Part shown: piece by piece, positions 16,862 to 24,908 of the stretch | Layout: every line of letters begins with the position of its first letter | How positions within the stretch are numbered: the first letter of the stretch is position 1 | NCBI RefSeq assembly: GCF_006861795.1 | Contig: NZ_VDGH01000014.1 | Span: forward strand, 1,332 to 65,331 | DNA: 64,000 nt | Reading direction: 5' to 3' | DNA from: Psychrobacillus lasiicapitis | GTDB taxonomy: Bacteria > Bacillota > Bacilli > Bacillales_A > Planococcaceae | Position numbers and translations under genes: made by a program | Notes under the pieces: model-generated | What the model was told of the DNA's origin: nothing | The model's database searches: none | What the model saw: the letters and a program-made list of their open reading frames with translations, nothing else

Positions 16862-16915
16862 GTTAATTCCTCATTTTCTATGTAATATTTTAGGATAATT
16901 AAAGAAAATTATATT

Positions 16916-16957
16916 ATTAAAACGCCCCTCCACAAAAGTGGGGAGGAGCGTTTTACA
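16916..16957 (-). terminator. terminator of the 18333-17125 operon
   Basis: Imperfect long stem AAAACGCCCCTCCAC / GTGGGGAGGAGCGTTTT. It is followed by T-rich sequence on both strands, about 170 bases after the last stop codon. The stretch between (16958-17124) shows nothing else. Confidence 0.6.
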
Positions 16958-17124
16958 TAGTAGGAAATCGCAGAGCACACTAATTAAAGATCGTTTGCTA
17001 TTGCAATGGATGGTCATTAGTCATGAGTCACAAAGTGAAAGGTTAGAGGTCATTGGTTTGTCTAATTCAATTTGAGAGTGATTTCCTAACTATGCCCTGA
17101 TAAGGAGTCTCACCTTACCAAGGG

Positions 17125-17640
17125 TTATGCGTATTTTTCATCATCAAAATTAATCGTGATGGAGTAGTTTTTGGCATTGATGATCCCTGATAGCTTGTTT
17201 GCTTCTTTTTCGTATTGTAGAGCATTTACACGATACTCTTCAGGATTAAATAAGGCAACCTGGACATAGGTGGTTCCATCACCGTATCCGTATTGTACTC
17301 TTTCTTTTTCAGAGACACCTAATTGTTTATATATTCTTGCTTGGGCACGCATTTGTGTAGCGAGCTCTATTGCTTCTACAATTGTATAAGCTTTGTCTTT
17401 AAATGTAACTGTATTGCTTATATTCGCTTCATAGATAAGTTTGTCGAGCGTTCGAATATCTTTTCGTGTTAATGTAATTTCATTGTCTACAACAGAGACC
17501 GTACGAGGTCCAATTTCAGGAGAAGTGCCTTTTTCAATAGTTATAAAAGCTACGCGCATAATTTCTTCTTCGAGCTCATGAATTCTCTTTAGTAAAATAC
17601 TTTTTAGTTTAACAGCCTCAGCTAACGAAATATTTGCCAT
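17125..17640 (-). CDS. hypothetical protein, DIP1984-like
   Basis: A 171-residue soluble protein. It begins with a helical, coiled-coil-prone stretch (LAEAVKLKSILLKRIHELEEEI) like that of DIP1984-family proteins, and a second long helix (EAIELATQMRAQARIYKQLGV) follows a short beta region. The family has no established function. Its start codon is three bases from the stop of the B3/B4-domain gene upstream, so the two are cotranscribed. The family match is by eye and tentative. Confidence 0.55.
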   Translation of the reverse strand: MANISLAEAVKLKSILLKRIHELEEEIMRVAFITIEKGTSPEIGPRTVSVVDNEITLTRKDIRTLDKLIYEANISNTVTFKDKAYTIVEAIELATQMRAQARIYKQLGVSEKERVQYGYGDGTTYVQVALFNPEEYRVNALQYEKEANKLSGIINAKNYSITINFDDEKYA

Positions 17641-17643
17641 ATG

Positions 17644-18333
17644 TCAAATCTCCCATTCTCTATTATTTTTATGTAAAACAGAAGAATTTGCTTCTCCACC
17701 ATGAATTTGAGTGAACATTGTTTCCATCGACTGGATTAGTTTTTGACCTTCCTCGATATTCATTGATGGACGGAGGAAGACGATTTGAACGGCATCCGTT
17801 GTTGTTTCAGTTACTGCTGTACGGATTGAATCGACAAATGGACTACCAAATGCACAGGCCGTATCTTGAAGCGTAAGTATATTATGTAATTTGTTTTCTC
17901 TACCATTCAATCCTTCATAAGTCGTGTCTTCATTGCCAATAGAGATTTGGATATCTCCTTCAATCTTTTCTAAATCGTATATGCCCATTGGTATTTCATA
18001 GCGCAACGAGAAGAAATTATTTAAATCTACTGCTGAATGCATTGGTGTGATATAATTTTGTTTTGCAATTCGTCGATATAGTGCTTCGGTTGAGTGACGG
18101 TATCTGTTTGGATCAGCACCAAACTTTTTCCACATAGCTCGCCATTCTTTTATACCGTCAAATTCGGTAACTTTTTTCTCTTCCATTTCAAAGAAAAGCT
18201 GTTCTTGAAATAATTGGAGACGACCTTTAAGCATTTGAGGCGAAGGAGAAACGACAATTTTGGTATAATGAATAATGCCTATTTTAAAATTAGGTTCGAT
18301 TTGCAATAAAGAATCATTTAATGTAAACATCAT
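17644..18333 (-). CDS. B3/B4 domain protein (PheRS-beta editing-domain fold)
   Basis: About 230 residues matching the stand-alone B3/B4 domain, the module that edits mischarged tRNA in phenylalanyl-tRNA synthetase beta subunits. EWRAMWKKFGADPNRYRHSTEALYRRI and AVDLNNFFSLRYEIPMGIYDLEKI are the typical core. Stand-alone copies are thought to act on aminoacyl-tRNA or free amino acid adducts. The frame is open to 18399, but AAGGATGG before the ATG pair at 18333/18330 fixes the start there. It is divergent from queG and cotranscribed with the DIP1984-like gene. Confidence 0.78.
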   Translation of the reverse strand: MMFTLNDSLLQIEPNFKIGIIHYTKIVVSPSPQMLKGRLQLFQEQLFFEMEEKKVTEFDGIKEWRAMWKKFGADPNRYRHSTEALYRRIAKQNYITPMHSAVDLNNFFSLRYEIPMGIYDLEKIEGDIQISIGNEDTTYEGLNGRENKLHNILTLQDTACAFGSPFVDSIRTAVTETTTDAVQIVFLRPSMNIEEGQKLIQSMETMFTQIHGGEANSSVLHKNNREWEI

Positions 18334-18388
18334 AGCAACCATCCTTACAACTATTTTCTTAAGTGTATCATAAGAAGGGAGAACAATT

Positions 18389-19528
18389 GTGAATATCAAT
18401 CAATTTCAACAACAACTAATAGAATACGCAGCTTCCATTGGAATTGATAAAATTGGGTTTACGTCTGCTTCTCCATTCAAAGAATTAAAAAATAGATTAA
18501 TTCGCCAACAAGAGCTAGGATATGCTTCGGGTTTTGAAGAATCGGATATTGAAAAAAGAGCGCATCCAGAGCTTTTACTTTCTGATGCAGAGAGTATAAT
18601 TTCGATTGCCATAGCGTATCCATCGAAAATGAAAGATGCTCCGAAAAGTATAAAAGGTGCGCGACGGGGAATCTTCGCTAGAGCTTCTTGGGGAACGGAT
18701 TATCACACCGTCTTACGAGAAAAGCTCGCACTCTTAGAGTTATATATATTAACCCATATACCGGATGCAAAACTGCGTTCCATGGTAGACACGGGTGAGT
18801 TGTCCGATCGTGCAGTTGCAGAACGTGCTGGAATCGGTTGGAGTGCCAAAAACTGTGCGGTTATTACTCCTGAATTTGGCTCTTACGTATATTTAGGTGA
18901 GATGATCACATCCATTCCATTTGCTCCAAGCGAACAGATGGAGGATCAATGTGGCGAGTGTACACTTTGTTTAGATATTTGTCCGACTGGGGCATTAATT
19001 CAAGGCGGACAGTTAAATGCACAAAGATGCATTGCTTTTATCACACAAACGAAAACAATGGTTCCAGATGAATTTCGCACAAAAATAGGGAATCGTATAT
19101 ATGGGTGCGATACTTGCCAAACGATTTGCCCGAAAAATAAAGGAAAAGCGAATTTGCATCAAGAAGCATTTACACCAGATCCAGAGCTTGTAAAGCCACT
19201 GCTTCTCCCATTGCTGAACATGACGAATCGGACGTTTAAAGAGACATATGGACATATGTCTGGTGCTTGGAGAGGGAAAAACCCAATTCAGCGAAATGCC
19301 ATATTAGCGCTTGCTCACTTTAAAGAAGTGTCCGCTGTACCAACATTGATTGAACTGATGGAAAAGGATGCTCGTCCAGTTATAAGAGGAACAGCAGCTT
19401 GGGCTATTGGAAAGATAAATACAGAAGAGGGTCTAACTGCATTGAAGAAAGCAGAGCAAAACGAAAAAGTAGAAGAAGTACTGGCAGAAATTCGTAAAGG
19501 ATTAGAGTTTTATACTATTGAGAAATAG
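18389..19528 (+). CDS. queG: epoxyqueuosine reductase
   Basis: Catalyses the last step of queuosine synthesis, reduction of epoxyqueuosine in tRNA, with cobalamin and two [4Fe-4S] clusters. The 379 residues contain the two ferredoxin-like clusters CGECTLCLDICPTG and CDTCQTICPKN, the upstream GARRGIFARASWGTDYH region and the catalytic Asp segment MVDTGELSDRAVAERAGIGW. A C-terminal HEAT-like repeat (AVPTLIELMEKDARPVIRGTAAWAIG) is typical of the long bacterial form. The start is a GTG with AAGGGAG upstream. trmL follows after a few bases, so two tRNA wobble-base modifiers are cotranscribed. Confidence 0.95.
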   Translation: MNINQFQQQLIEYAASIGIDKIGFTSASPFKELKNRLIRQQELGYASGFEESDIEKRAHPELLLSDAESIISIAIAYPSKMKDAPKSIKGARRGIFARASWGTDYHTVLREKLALLELYILTHIPDAKLRSMVDTGELSDRAVAERAGIGWSAKNCAVITPEFGSYVYLGEMITSIPFAPSEQMEDQCGECTLCLDICPTGALIQGGQLNAQRCIAFITQTKTMVPDEFRTKIGNRIYGCDTCQTICPKNKGKANLHQEAFTPDPELVKPLLLPLLNMTNRTFKETYGHMSGAWRGKNPIQRNAILALAHFKEVSAVPTLIELMEKDARPVIRGTAAWAIGKINTEEGLTALKKAEQNEKVEEVLAEIRKGLEFYTIEK

Positions 19529-19540
19529 GAAGTGGAAATA

Positions 19541-20014
19541 GTGAGTATTAATATCGTGTTATATCAACCAGAAATCCCTGCAAATACAGGGAATATCGCT
19601 AGAACATGTGCAGGAACAGGAGCAAAATTACATTTAATCAGACCTCTTGGATTTTCGACAGATGACAAAATGCTAAAACGAGCTGGCTTAGACTATTGGG
19701 AGCATGTGGATATTACGTATTACGATGGGTTAGATGAATTTTTTGAGGCACACCCAGAAGCGGAATATTATTTGATCACAAAGTTTGGAGCAAAGCCGCA
19801 TACTACTTATAACTTTAGTGACGCGGAGAAGGATCATTTCTTTATTTTTGGTCGCGAAACGAAAGGGTTGCCACGTGAACTAATTGATGCGCATCCCGAC
19901 CGAGCGCTTAGAATCCCGATGAATGATAATATTCGTTCCTTAAATTTATCTAACACGGCTGCTATATTAATATATGAAGCGTTAAGACAACAAGATTATC
20001 CTAATTTACATTAA
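19541..20014 (+). CDS. trmL: tRNA (cytidine(34)-2'-O)-methyltransferase
   Basis: A SPOUT-class methylase that methylates the ribose of the wobble base in tRNA-Leu. About 157 residues, with the family opening INIVLYQPEIPANTGNIARTC, the middle FIFGRETKGLP that forms part of the SAM knot, and LNLSNTAAILIYEALRQ at the end. GTG at 19541 fits the usual N-terminus and the AGGA ten bases upstream; GTG at 19532 is the alternative. It follows queG after 12 bases and is closed by a terminator. Confidence 0.94.
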   Translation: MSINIVLYQPEIPANTGNIARTCAGTGAKLHLIRPLGFSTDDKMLKRAGLDYWEHVDITYYDGLDEFFEAHPEAEYYLITKFGAKPHTTYNFSDAEKDHFFIFGRETKGLPRELIDAHPDRALRIPMNDNIRSLNLSNTAAILIYEALRQQDYPNLH

Positions 20015-20016
20015 AA

Positions 20017-20056
20017 AAAACGGACGAGCCCATAAAGGCATCGTCCGTTTTAACAT
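20017..20056. terminator. trmL terminator, bidirectional
   Basis: Stem AAAACGGACGA / TCGTCCGTTTT with flanking A and T tracts; serves trmL on plus and the small gene at 20063-20158 on minus. Confidence 0.88.
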
Positions 20057-20062
20057 ACATTC

Positions 20063-20158
20063 TTATTTTTTAGATGCACCTGGTTTGTCATCATATCCTG
20101 CAGTGAAGATCGCAGTAAGGAATGCTACACAAACGCCAAGAACTAGGATTAATCTCAT
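20063..20158 (-). CDS. small membrane peptide, 31 residues
   Basis: A 31-residue peptide starting MRLILVLGVC, with one hydrophobic helix of about 20 residues and a polar tail ending in GASKK. A strong GGAGGAGG ribosome site lies eight bases before the ATG, and a shared terminator follows the stop. It is unmentioned by most gene callers because of its length. The ribosome site, codon structure and terminator make it credible. Function unknown. Confidence 0.65.
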   Translation of the reverse strand: MRLILVLGVCVAFLTAIFTAGYDDKPGASKK

Positions 20159-20316
20159 ATTAAGCGCCTCCTCCAGTATATTCAACCATAAGTATACATC
20201 ACTTTAAGGTAAAAAGAAATATTGGCAAAAATGAATTTATGGCAAAAAATGTACCTTTTGAGAGTTGCATCTGCCATCTAATTCTACTAGGATATAGAAA
20301 AGGAGTGATTTTTTAA

Positions 20317-20499
20317 ATGAGTAATTTGAAAAATGGTCCAGAAAACGGTTCGATGGCAACAAATATGGAAGAAGTAAAGCAACTAGGAAAACAAATGGAG
20401 AAGCTTCGCGATGACAATGAGCTAGAAAAAGATCATCGAGTATCTGATCCGGCACAATCAGATGATACTTCTTCTATTAAACAAAGGAAAAACGACTGA
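20317..20499 (+). CDS. small hydrophilic protein, 60 residues
   Basis: A highly charged 60-residue protein without membrane helix. It has a helical centre (MEEVKQLGKQMEKLRDDNELEKDH) and a Ser/Asp-rich tail. AAAGGAGTG lies ten bases before the ATG. The size and composition recall small sporulation-associated proteins of Bacillales, but I cannot place it in a family. Its stop codon lies inside the following terminator hairpin. Confidence 0.6.
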   Translation: MSNLKNGPENGSMATNMEEVKQLGKQMEKLRDDNELEKDHRVSDPAQSDDTSSIKQRKND

Positions 20500-20518
20500 G
20501 CTTTTCAGTCGTTTTCTT
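20489..20518 (+). terminator. terminator
   Basis: Stem AAAACGACTGA / TCAGTCGTTTT with a short loop, followed by T-rich sequence; separates the 60-residue gene from the aldo/keto reductase. Confidence 0.85.
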
Positions 20519-20538
20519 TAAAAGAAAGGATGATCAAT

Positions 20539-21363
20539 ATGGAATTACATATGGATTCAACAAAACGTTTAGCAAACGGAGTAGAAATGCCACGTATTGG
20601 TTTAGGAGTTTACAAAATGACCGAACCAGATATTGCGCTACAAGCAATATCCACTGCCTTAGATAATGGCTATCGTCATATTGATACGGCTTCTCTTTAT
20701 GCAAATGAGAAAGAAGTAGGAGAAGCAGTTCGCAACTCTAAGCTTCCAAGAGAAAAAGTTTTCATCACAACAAAAGTATGGAATACCGATCAAGGATACG
20801 ATCAAACATTAAAAGCGTTTGAAAAGTCCTTAGAGCTTCTTGGCTTAGATTATATAGATTTGTATTTAACCCATTGGCCAGTAAAAGAAACGTTTGTGGA
20901 TACATACCGTGCAATTGAGCGTTTATATGAAGAGAAGCTGATTCGTGCAACAGGAGTTTCGAATCATCATCAGCATCATTTAGAAGCAATTGCAGCAAAA
21001 GCCAATATTCAACCAATGGTAAACCAGATTGAATGTCATCCAAGATTGACACAAGTGAATCTTAGAAATTATTGTACGGAAAAAGGAATTGCAATAACTT
21101 CCTGGTCACCTCTAGCAAGGGGGAGATTGCTCGATGAATCTACTTTAAAAAACATTAGTGCTAAATACGATAAAACAACCGCACAAGTAATTATTCGTTG
21201 GCACTTACAGAATGATTTAATCGTCATTCCAAAATCAGTGACACCTGCTAGAATAATAGACAACTTCCAGGTTTTTGATTTTGAGCTGTCAGCTGAGGAT
21301 ATGCAACATATCGATGCACTAAATTTAGATGAAAGAACTGGGATGGATCCAGATACTTTTTAG
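20539..21363 (+). CDS. aldo/keto reductase
   Basis: NADPH-dependent reduction of aldehydes such as methylglyoxal. The 274-residue TIM-barrel protein has the catalytic set Asp-Tyr-Lys-His: YRHIDTASLYANE (Asp and Tyr), FITTKVWN (Lys) and LYLTHWPV (His). NADPH-binding IPKSVTPARIIDNFQVFDF comes near the end. ATG at 20539 is chosen because AAAGGA lies eight bases upstream; the ATG at 20530 overlaps that site. It is closest in style to the YvgN/YtbE glyoxal reductases of Bacillus. Confidence 0.92.
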   Translation: MELHMDSTKRLANGVEMPRIGLGVYKMTEPDIALQAISTALDNGYRHIDTASLYANEKEVGEAVRNSKLPREKVFITTKVWNTDQGYDQTLKAFEKSLELLGLDYIDLYLTHWPVKETFVDTYRAIERLYEEKLIRATGVSNHHQHHLEAIAAKANIQPMVNQIECHPRLTQVNLRNYCTEKGIAITSWSPLARGRLLDESTLKNISAKYDKTTAQVIIRWHLQNDLIVIPKSVTPARIIDNFQVFDFELSAEDMQHIDALNLDERTGMDPDTF

Positions 21364-21381
21364 ATTGTCTAAGTGAATTAA

Positions 21382-21420
21382 GAGGTACATGAATTCTATT
21401 CATGCCTCTTTTTCTTTTGT
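21382..21420. terminator. bidirectional terminator
   Basis: Stem AGAGGTACATGAA / TTCATGCCTCT with T-run; lies at the junction of two convergent genes and overlaps the last codons of the minus-strand one. Confidence 0.7.
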
Positions 21421-22001
21421 TTCGCTTGTTTTATTTCTTTCATTTGTTCCTGATATTCTTTCTCTACGTCAGTAGTTGTCGGGATGAAGGGCTGCTGATT
21501 ATAATCGGTTCTTTTACCGTATCGTAACATCTCGTAAATAATCATCCCGTTATTAGGCATCCCATTTAAAGTTTTCATCGGCACCAAATCAAACAAAACA
21601 TAGTAAAACGCATAAAAAATAAAGCGTTCCCAAAAATCCTTTTGTTCTTGTATGAATCCATTTGCTAAAAGCGCATTAATAACTAATGCAAGTAATAGGT
21701 TAACGAGAATGGGACCAGCGTAAATAAAAATATAAGCAAATTTATTGTTTCTTTTTATATCATCATAAGAAAACCAACTATATAGATGATAATATTTTCG
21801 AACATCGAAAATTCCTATTTTAAAAATCCGAGGGCCAGATCCAATAGTGAGCCTTGGGTTTTCCACACCTAAAAGTTTACTTACAATTAAGTAGCCACTC
21901 TCTCTTAAAAAAACTACAATAGGCAAAATGATGAAAGCTGAAATAACTACTGATAGTAAATCCGCAAATCCAAACAAGTATATCGCTTCCCTTTTATTCA
22001 A
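21396..22001 (-). CDS. M50-like membrane protein lacking the zinc site
   Basis: A 201-residue membrane protein with the layout of a short site-2 protease. A first helix leads into a motif where HExxH is expected, then GSGPRIFKIG, further helices, and FYYVLFDLVPMKTLNG in place of the family's NLLPIPPLDG. Here the zinc motif reads RESGY: both His are replaced, and the LDG aspartate is replaced too. It should therefore be catalytically inactive and may act as a scaffold or regulator. The C-terminus is a Lys/Glu-rich cytoplasmic tail. It stands alone on the minus strand. Confidence 0.65.
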   Translation of the reverse strand: MNKREAIYLFGFADLLSVVISAFIILPIVVFLRESGYLIVSKLLGVENPRLTIGSGPRIFKIGIFDVRKYYHLYSWFSYDDIKRNNKFAYIFIYAGPILVNLLLALVINALLANGFIQEQKDFWERFIFYAFYYVLFDLVPMKTLNGMPNNGMIIYEMLRYGKRTDYNQQPFIPTTTDVEKEYQEQMKEIKQAKQKKKRHE

Positions 22002-22203
22002 GATACTACACTACTTTATGAATACCCATGTTAATTGAAATAAGTCTTGTAATCATTTTCCAAAAGATATGTTAATACTTTTTATATTTAACAGAAACTA
22101 GTAGAGACTCTAGGCATATTTTGTTTAGTTGATATATGACAGGGAAGACAAATAAAGAGTATGCATATAAATAATTTCAAAGAAAGGAATGGGAATATTG
22201 AAT

Positions 22204-22911
22204 ATGAATGAACAAAACAAACAACCATATGCCGATCAATTGAGCGCACAAGAGCGATTACAAACAGCTGCAATTGCGATGGAATCTAACAAGCTACTTC
22301 ATGCGACTGATATGAACGGAAAAAGGGGCACTAATACTACAGTGGACCTTCAAGTAGTCGAAGAATTGATACAGGACTGGCCAACACTCTCCAAAAAAGT
22401 AACGCAAAAAATGATCGAATTTTATGGCCCTCCTAATGACACTACTCATTCAACAATTGTTTGGTACTATAATGGTCCATGGAAGAAAACAATTGTTTAT
22501 AAGGAAGGGGTTCCCCATGATTTTCCGGAACCTCATGTAGATATGCTCGAACAATTTATAGATTATCATGTACCAGCATATAAAGCTGGGGAAATAGCAA
22601 AACTAGAAGGTAGCCTTGTTATTGATAGAACAAGAGGAGAGGTCTCCGTACATTGTGATAACGAAGGTGCCAATACTTTGTCTATGAATATGATGCATGA
22701 AATAGTAACTGGTAAAAGGACTGCTGAAGAAGCTCGAGAAAAAATTGCGGAACAAATTACCGAGTTTTTGATGAACAGACCTGCACCCTATGCAGAAAAG
22801 TTTCAGTTTGAACTTCCTCAAAAGGAACAGGTGGATCCGGATGTGACAATTGTGAAGGATGAGGAGCTAATGCAGGCAGTGGAAAGCGCAAAGAAAGAAT
22901 TAAATTTATAA
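22204..22911 (+). CDS. conserved-looking protein of unknown function, about 235 residues
   Basis: A soluble, acidic protein of about 235 residues, without signal peptide or membrane helix. The central part has clear alternating strands (TIVWYYNGPWKKTIVYKEG, then GSLVIDRTRGEVSVHCDNEGAN), and the C-terminal half is helical (EEAREKIAEQITEFLM). I do not recognise the family. The start is uncertain: ATG at 22189 sits on the ribosome site AAAGGA, TTG at 22198 or ATG at 22204 are better spaced. A terminator follows, so it is a single-gene unit. Confidence 0.7.
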   Translation: MNEQNKQPYADQLSAQERLQTAAIAMESNKLLHATDMNGKRGTNTTVDLQVVEELIQDWPTLSKKVTQKMIEFYGPPNDTTHSTIVWYYNGPWKKTIVYKEGVPHDFPEPHVDMLEQFIDYHVPAYKAGEIAKLEGSLVIDRTRGEVSVHCDNEGANTLSMNMMHEIVTGKRTAEEAREKIAEQITEFLMNRPAPYAEKFQFELPQKEQVDPDVTIVKDEELMQAVESAKKELNL

Positions 22912-22953
22912 AAAAATCAGTCTCGGAGAATAAGTTTTCCGAGACTGATTTTT
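22910..22953 (+). terminator. terminator
   Basis: Stem AATCAGTCTCGGA / TCCGAGACTGATT followed by T-rich sequence, directly after the stop codon. Confidence 0.9.
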
Positions 22954-22979
22954 CGATTTTTGAAGGGAAAAAGGCAGTG

Positions 22980-23828
22980 CTATCTCTTGTCTTCTACGAT
23001 TATTATTTCGCCTGTAATCGGATGAACAAATTGCACTTTAAAAGCATGCAATTCATACGTTTTAGTAGGTGTTTTCTTTGCTCCGTATAAATCATCACCC
23101 ACAATCGGATGACCTAGATGGGCAAAATGGACACGGATTTGATGTGTACGACCCGTTTCTAATATGGCATGTACCTTTGTAAACTGTGGATGTCTGCCGG
23201 CTACTTCGTAATGTGTGATGGCTTGTTGACCGGAAGGGGAAATCCGCTTTCTCGTTGGATGATGGCGATCGTTTCCGATTGCAGCCCGAATCGTGCCATG
23301 CTGGTTTTTTAACTGTCCTTCCAAAATTGCCTCGTACGTGCGGATAATTGTTTTATTCTCCAGCATACGATCGAGCATTCCTTTTACAATCGGGTTTTTC
23401 GCAACTACGATCAAACCTTTTGTGCCTTCATCAATTCGGTGAACATGTTCCCCATAATTTTGACCTTTACTTGATAAGTAGTGGGATACTGTATTCATAA
23501 ATGTATGATTTTGACCATCTTCGTTCGGATGAGTTGTAACACCACGAGGTTTAGATGCTATTAATAAGTATTCATCCTCATATGCAACATATAACGGGAT
23601 TTGGTCGGAAGGGACGTAATTGGACGATTCCCCTTCCCATTTAAAAACTAATACATCTCCTTTTTTGTTTGGTAATTTCCATTGTAATAGTTCCCCACTA
23701 GTATTACTCACAGCTTTTTGCATACGTAAATCATGGATAAGTTTTTTCCCGAGCTTCCAGTTGTTTTGTAAGATCGTCTCAATTGTTAGTCCGTCTTCCG
23801 GAACTGTATAAGTTAATGTATGTAGCAT
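22980..23828 (-). CDS. RluA-family RNA pseudouridine synthase
   Basis: Isomerises uridine to pseudouridine in rRNA or tRNA. The 282 residues begin with a short RNA-binding N-domain (no clear S4 domain is needed in this subgroup). They continue with the catalytic core: EHVHRIDEGTKGLIVVAKNP holds the nucleophilic Asp, and ETGRTHQIRVHFAHLGHPIVGDDLYG is the second family signature. The usual RLD is RID here. It belongs to the RluD-like group, but the exact target cannot be deduced. A monocistronic minus-strand gene. Confidence 0.9.
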   Translation of the reverse strand: MLHTLTYTVPEDGLTIETILQNNWKLGKKLIHDLRMQKAVSNTSGELLQWKLPNKKGDVLVFKWEGESSNYVPSDQIPLYVAYEDEYLLIASKPRGVTTHPNEDGQNHTFMNTVSHYLSSKGQNYGEHVHRIDEGTKGLIVVAKNPIVKGMLDRMLENKTIIRTYEAILEGQLKNQHGTIRAAIGNDRHHPTRKRISPSGQQAITHYEVAGRHPQFTKVHAILETGRTHQIRVHFAHLGHPIVGDDLYGAKKTPTKTYELHAFKVQFVHPITGEIIIVEDKR

Positions 23829-23879
23829 CCTTTATTCTCCTTTAAAAAAGGTCATGTCTAGAGGACACGACCTTTCCAA

Positions 23880-24350
23880 TTATTTTAGTACAACTTGATC
23901 AAAAAATGCTTGAATATTTTCATTTGGTTGTGCACCAGTCATTCTCGCCACTTCTTTTCCATCTTCAAAATAAATAGTTGTCGGTGTAGCTTCGATTAAA
24001 TAGTCATCCCAACCTTGTTCGTATTCCAGTACATTATATTTTACTATATCTACTTTGTTTTCCTCTGCAAGTGGCGTTAGTCTTGGTGTCATTTCCTGAC
24101 AGTGCACACATTCTGGACTGAAGAAATAAGCAGTAACAGGCTCGCCGCTATCAATTTTCTTTTTTAGATCATCTGGAAGGATAATATTTTGGTAGTTGGG
24201 ATCTTTTATAAGATCAATTGTAGACTGTCTTAATTCTTTTTTATCGTAAGGGTTGTCCGATAATGCTTGCTTGTTTTTTTGATCATTCAATACGAATATT
24301 AATACGAAAACTAATATAATGATTCCACCGAATATGGCTAATTTCTTCAT
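23880..24350 (-). CDS. membrane-anchored thioredoxin-like protein
   Basis: A 156-residue thiol-disulfide oxidoreductase: an N-terminal membrane anchor (LAIFGGIIILVFVLIFVL), then a thioredoxin fold with the active site CVHC in FSPECVHCQEM and the cis-Pro loop EATPTTIYF. It should work outside the membrane as the disulfide donor. It overlaps the bdbC-like gene by four bases, so the two make an oxidant pair like BdbC/BdbD or DsbB/DsbA. It is smaller than BdbD and is closer to BdbA-type or thioredoxin-like partners. Confidence 0.85.
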   Translation of the reverse strand: MKKLAIFGGIIILVFVLIFVLNDQKNKQALSDNPYDKKELRQSTIDLIKDPNYQNIILPDDLKKKIDSGEPVTAYFFSPECVHCQEMTPRLTPLAEENKVDIVKYNVLEYEQGWDDYLIEATPTTIYFEDGKEVARMTGAQPNENIQAFFDQVVLK

Positions 24351-24778
24351 AATGATTTTTCCTCCTTCAAACTTCTTAATACAAGTACACTACTAACCGC
24401 GATTAAAGTGAAAGCAATAAGTGCTAAAAATGGAATTGTAATAAATCCTAAATAATTTATGTACTCGCCAGTACAAGGGACTCTCCCACAAGCCGGTGCA
24501 GAATCTTGCATAAAGTCTAACTTTTGAATGCTATAATGGTATGCAGAAATACAAGCCCCAATGATTGAAAATGCAAGGGAAGTAAGTGCAATTTTAGCAT
24601 TTTTTTGGACGTAAGCAATTCCTACTATCAATACGAGTGGATACATGAGTATTCGTTGATACCAGCATAATTCACAAGGCTCATACTGTTTTATTTCAGA
24701 AAAGTATAACGAACCAAGTGTAGCAGTAAAAGCCACTACCCACATAAAAAGCATTAAATTTTCAACTTTTTTTGTCAT
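24347..24778 (-). CDS. bdbC: disulfide bond formation protein, DsbB/BdbC family
   Basis: Integral membrane protein that reoxidises the extracytoplasmic thiol oxidase and passes electrons to quinone. The 143 residues hold four helices, the first redox pair CELC in EPCELCWYQR, and the second pair in APACGRVPCTGEYINYLGF. AAGGAGAGG precedes the ATG. The ATGA overlap with the thioredoxin-like gene makes translation coupled. The pair is probably needed for disulfides in exported or competence proteins. Confidence 0.93.
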   Translation of the reverse strand: MTKKVENLMLFMWVVAFTATLGSLYFSEIKQYEPCELCWYQRILMYPLVLIVGIAYVQKNAKIALTSLAFSIIGACISAYHYSIQKLDFMQDSAPACGRVPCTGEYINYLGFITIPFLALIAFTLIAVSSVLVLRSLKEEKSL

Positions 24779-24908
24779 AGGCCTCTCCTTTTAAATACTT
24801 TGAACTCAAATCAAAGTATAAGGGTTCTTTGAAAGCATGTAAAACATTTTATCTGTGCAGAAAAGAGTTATATAATAGAAATTAGTGATTACTTGAGGAG
24901 TGGATAAT

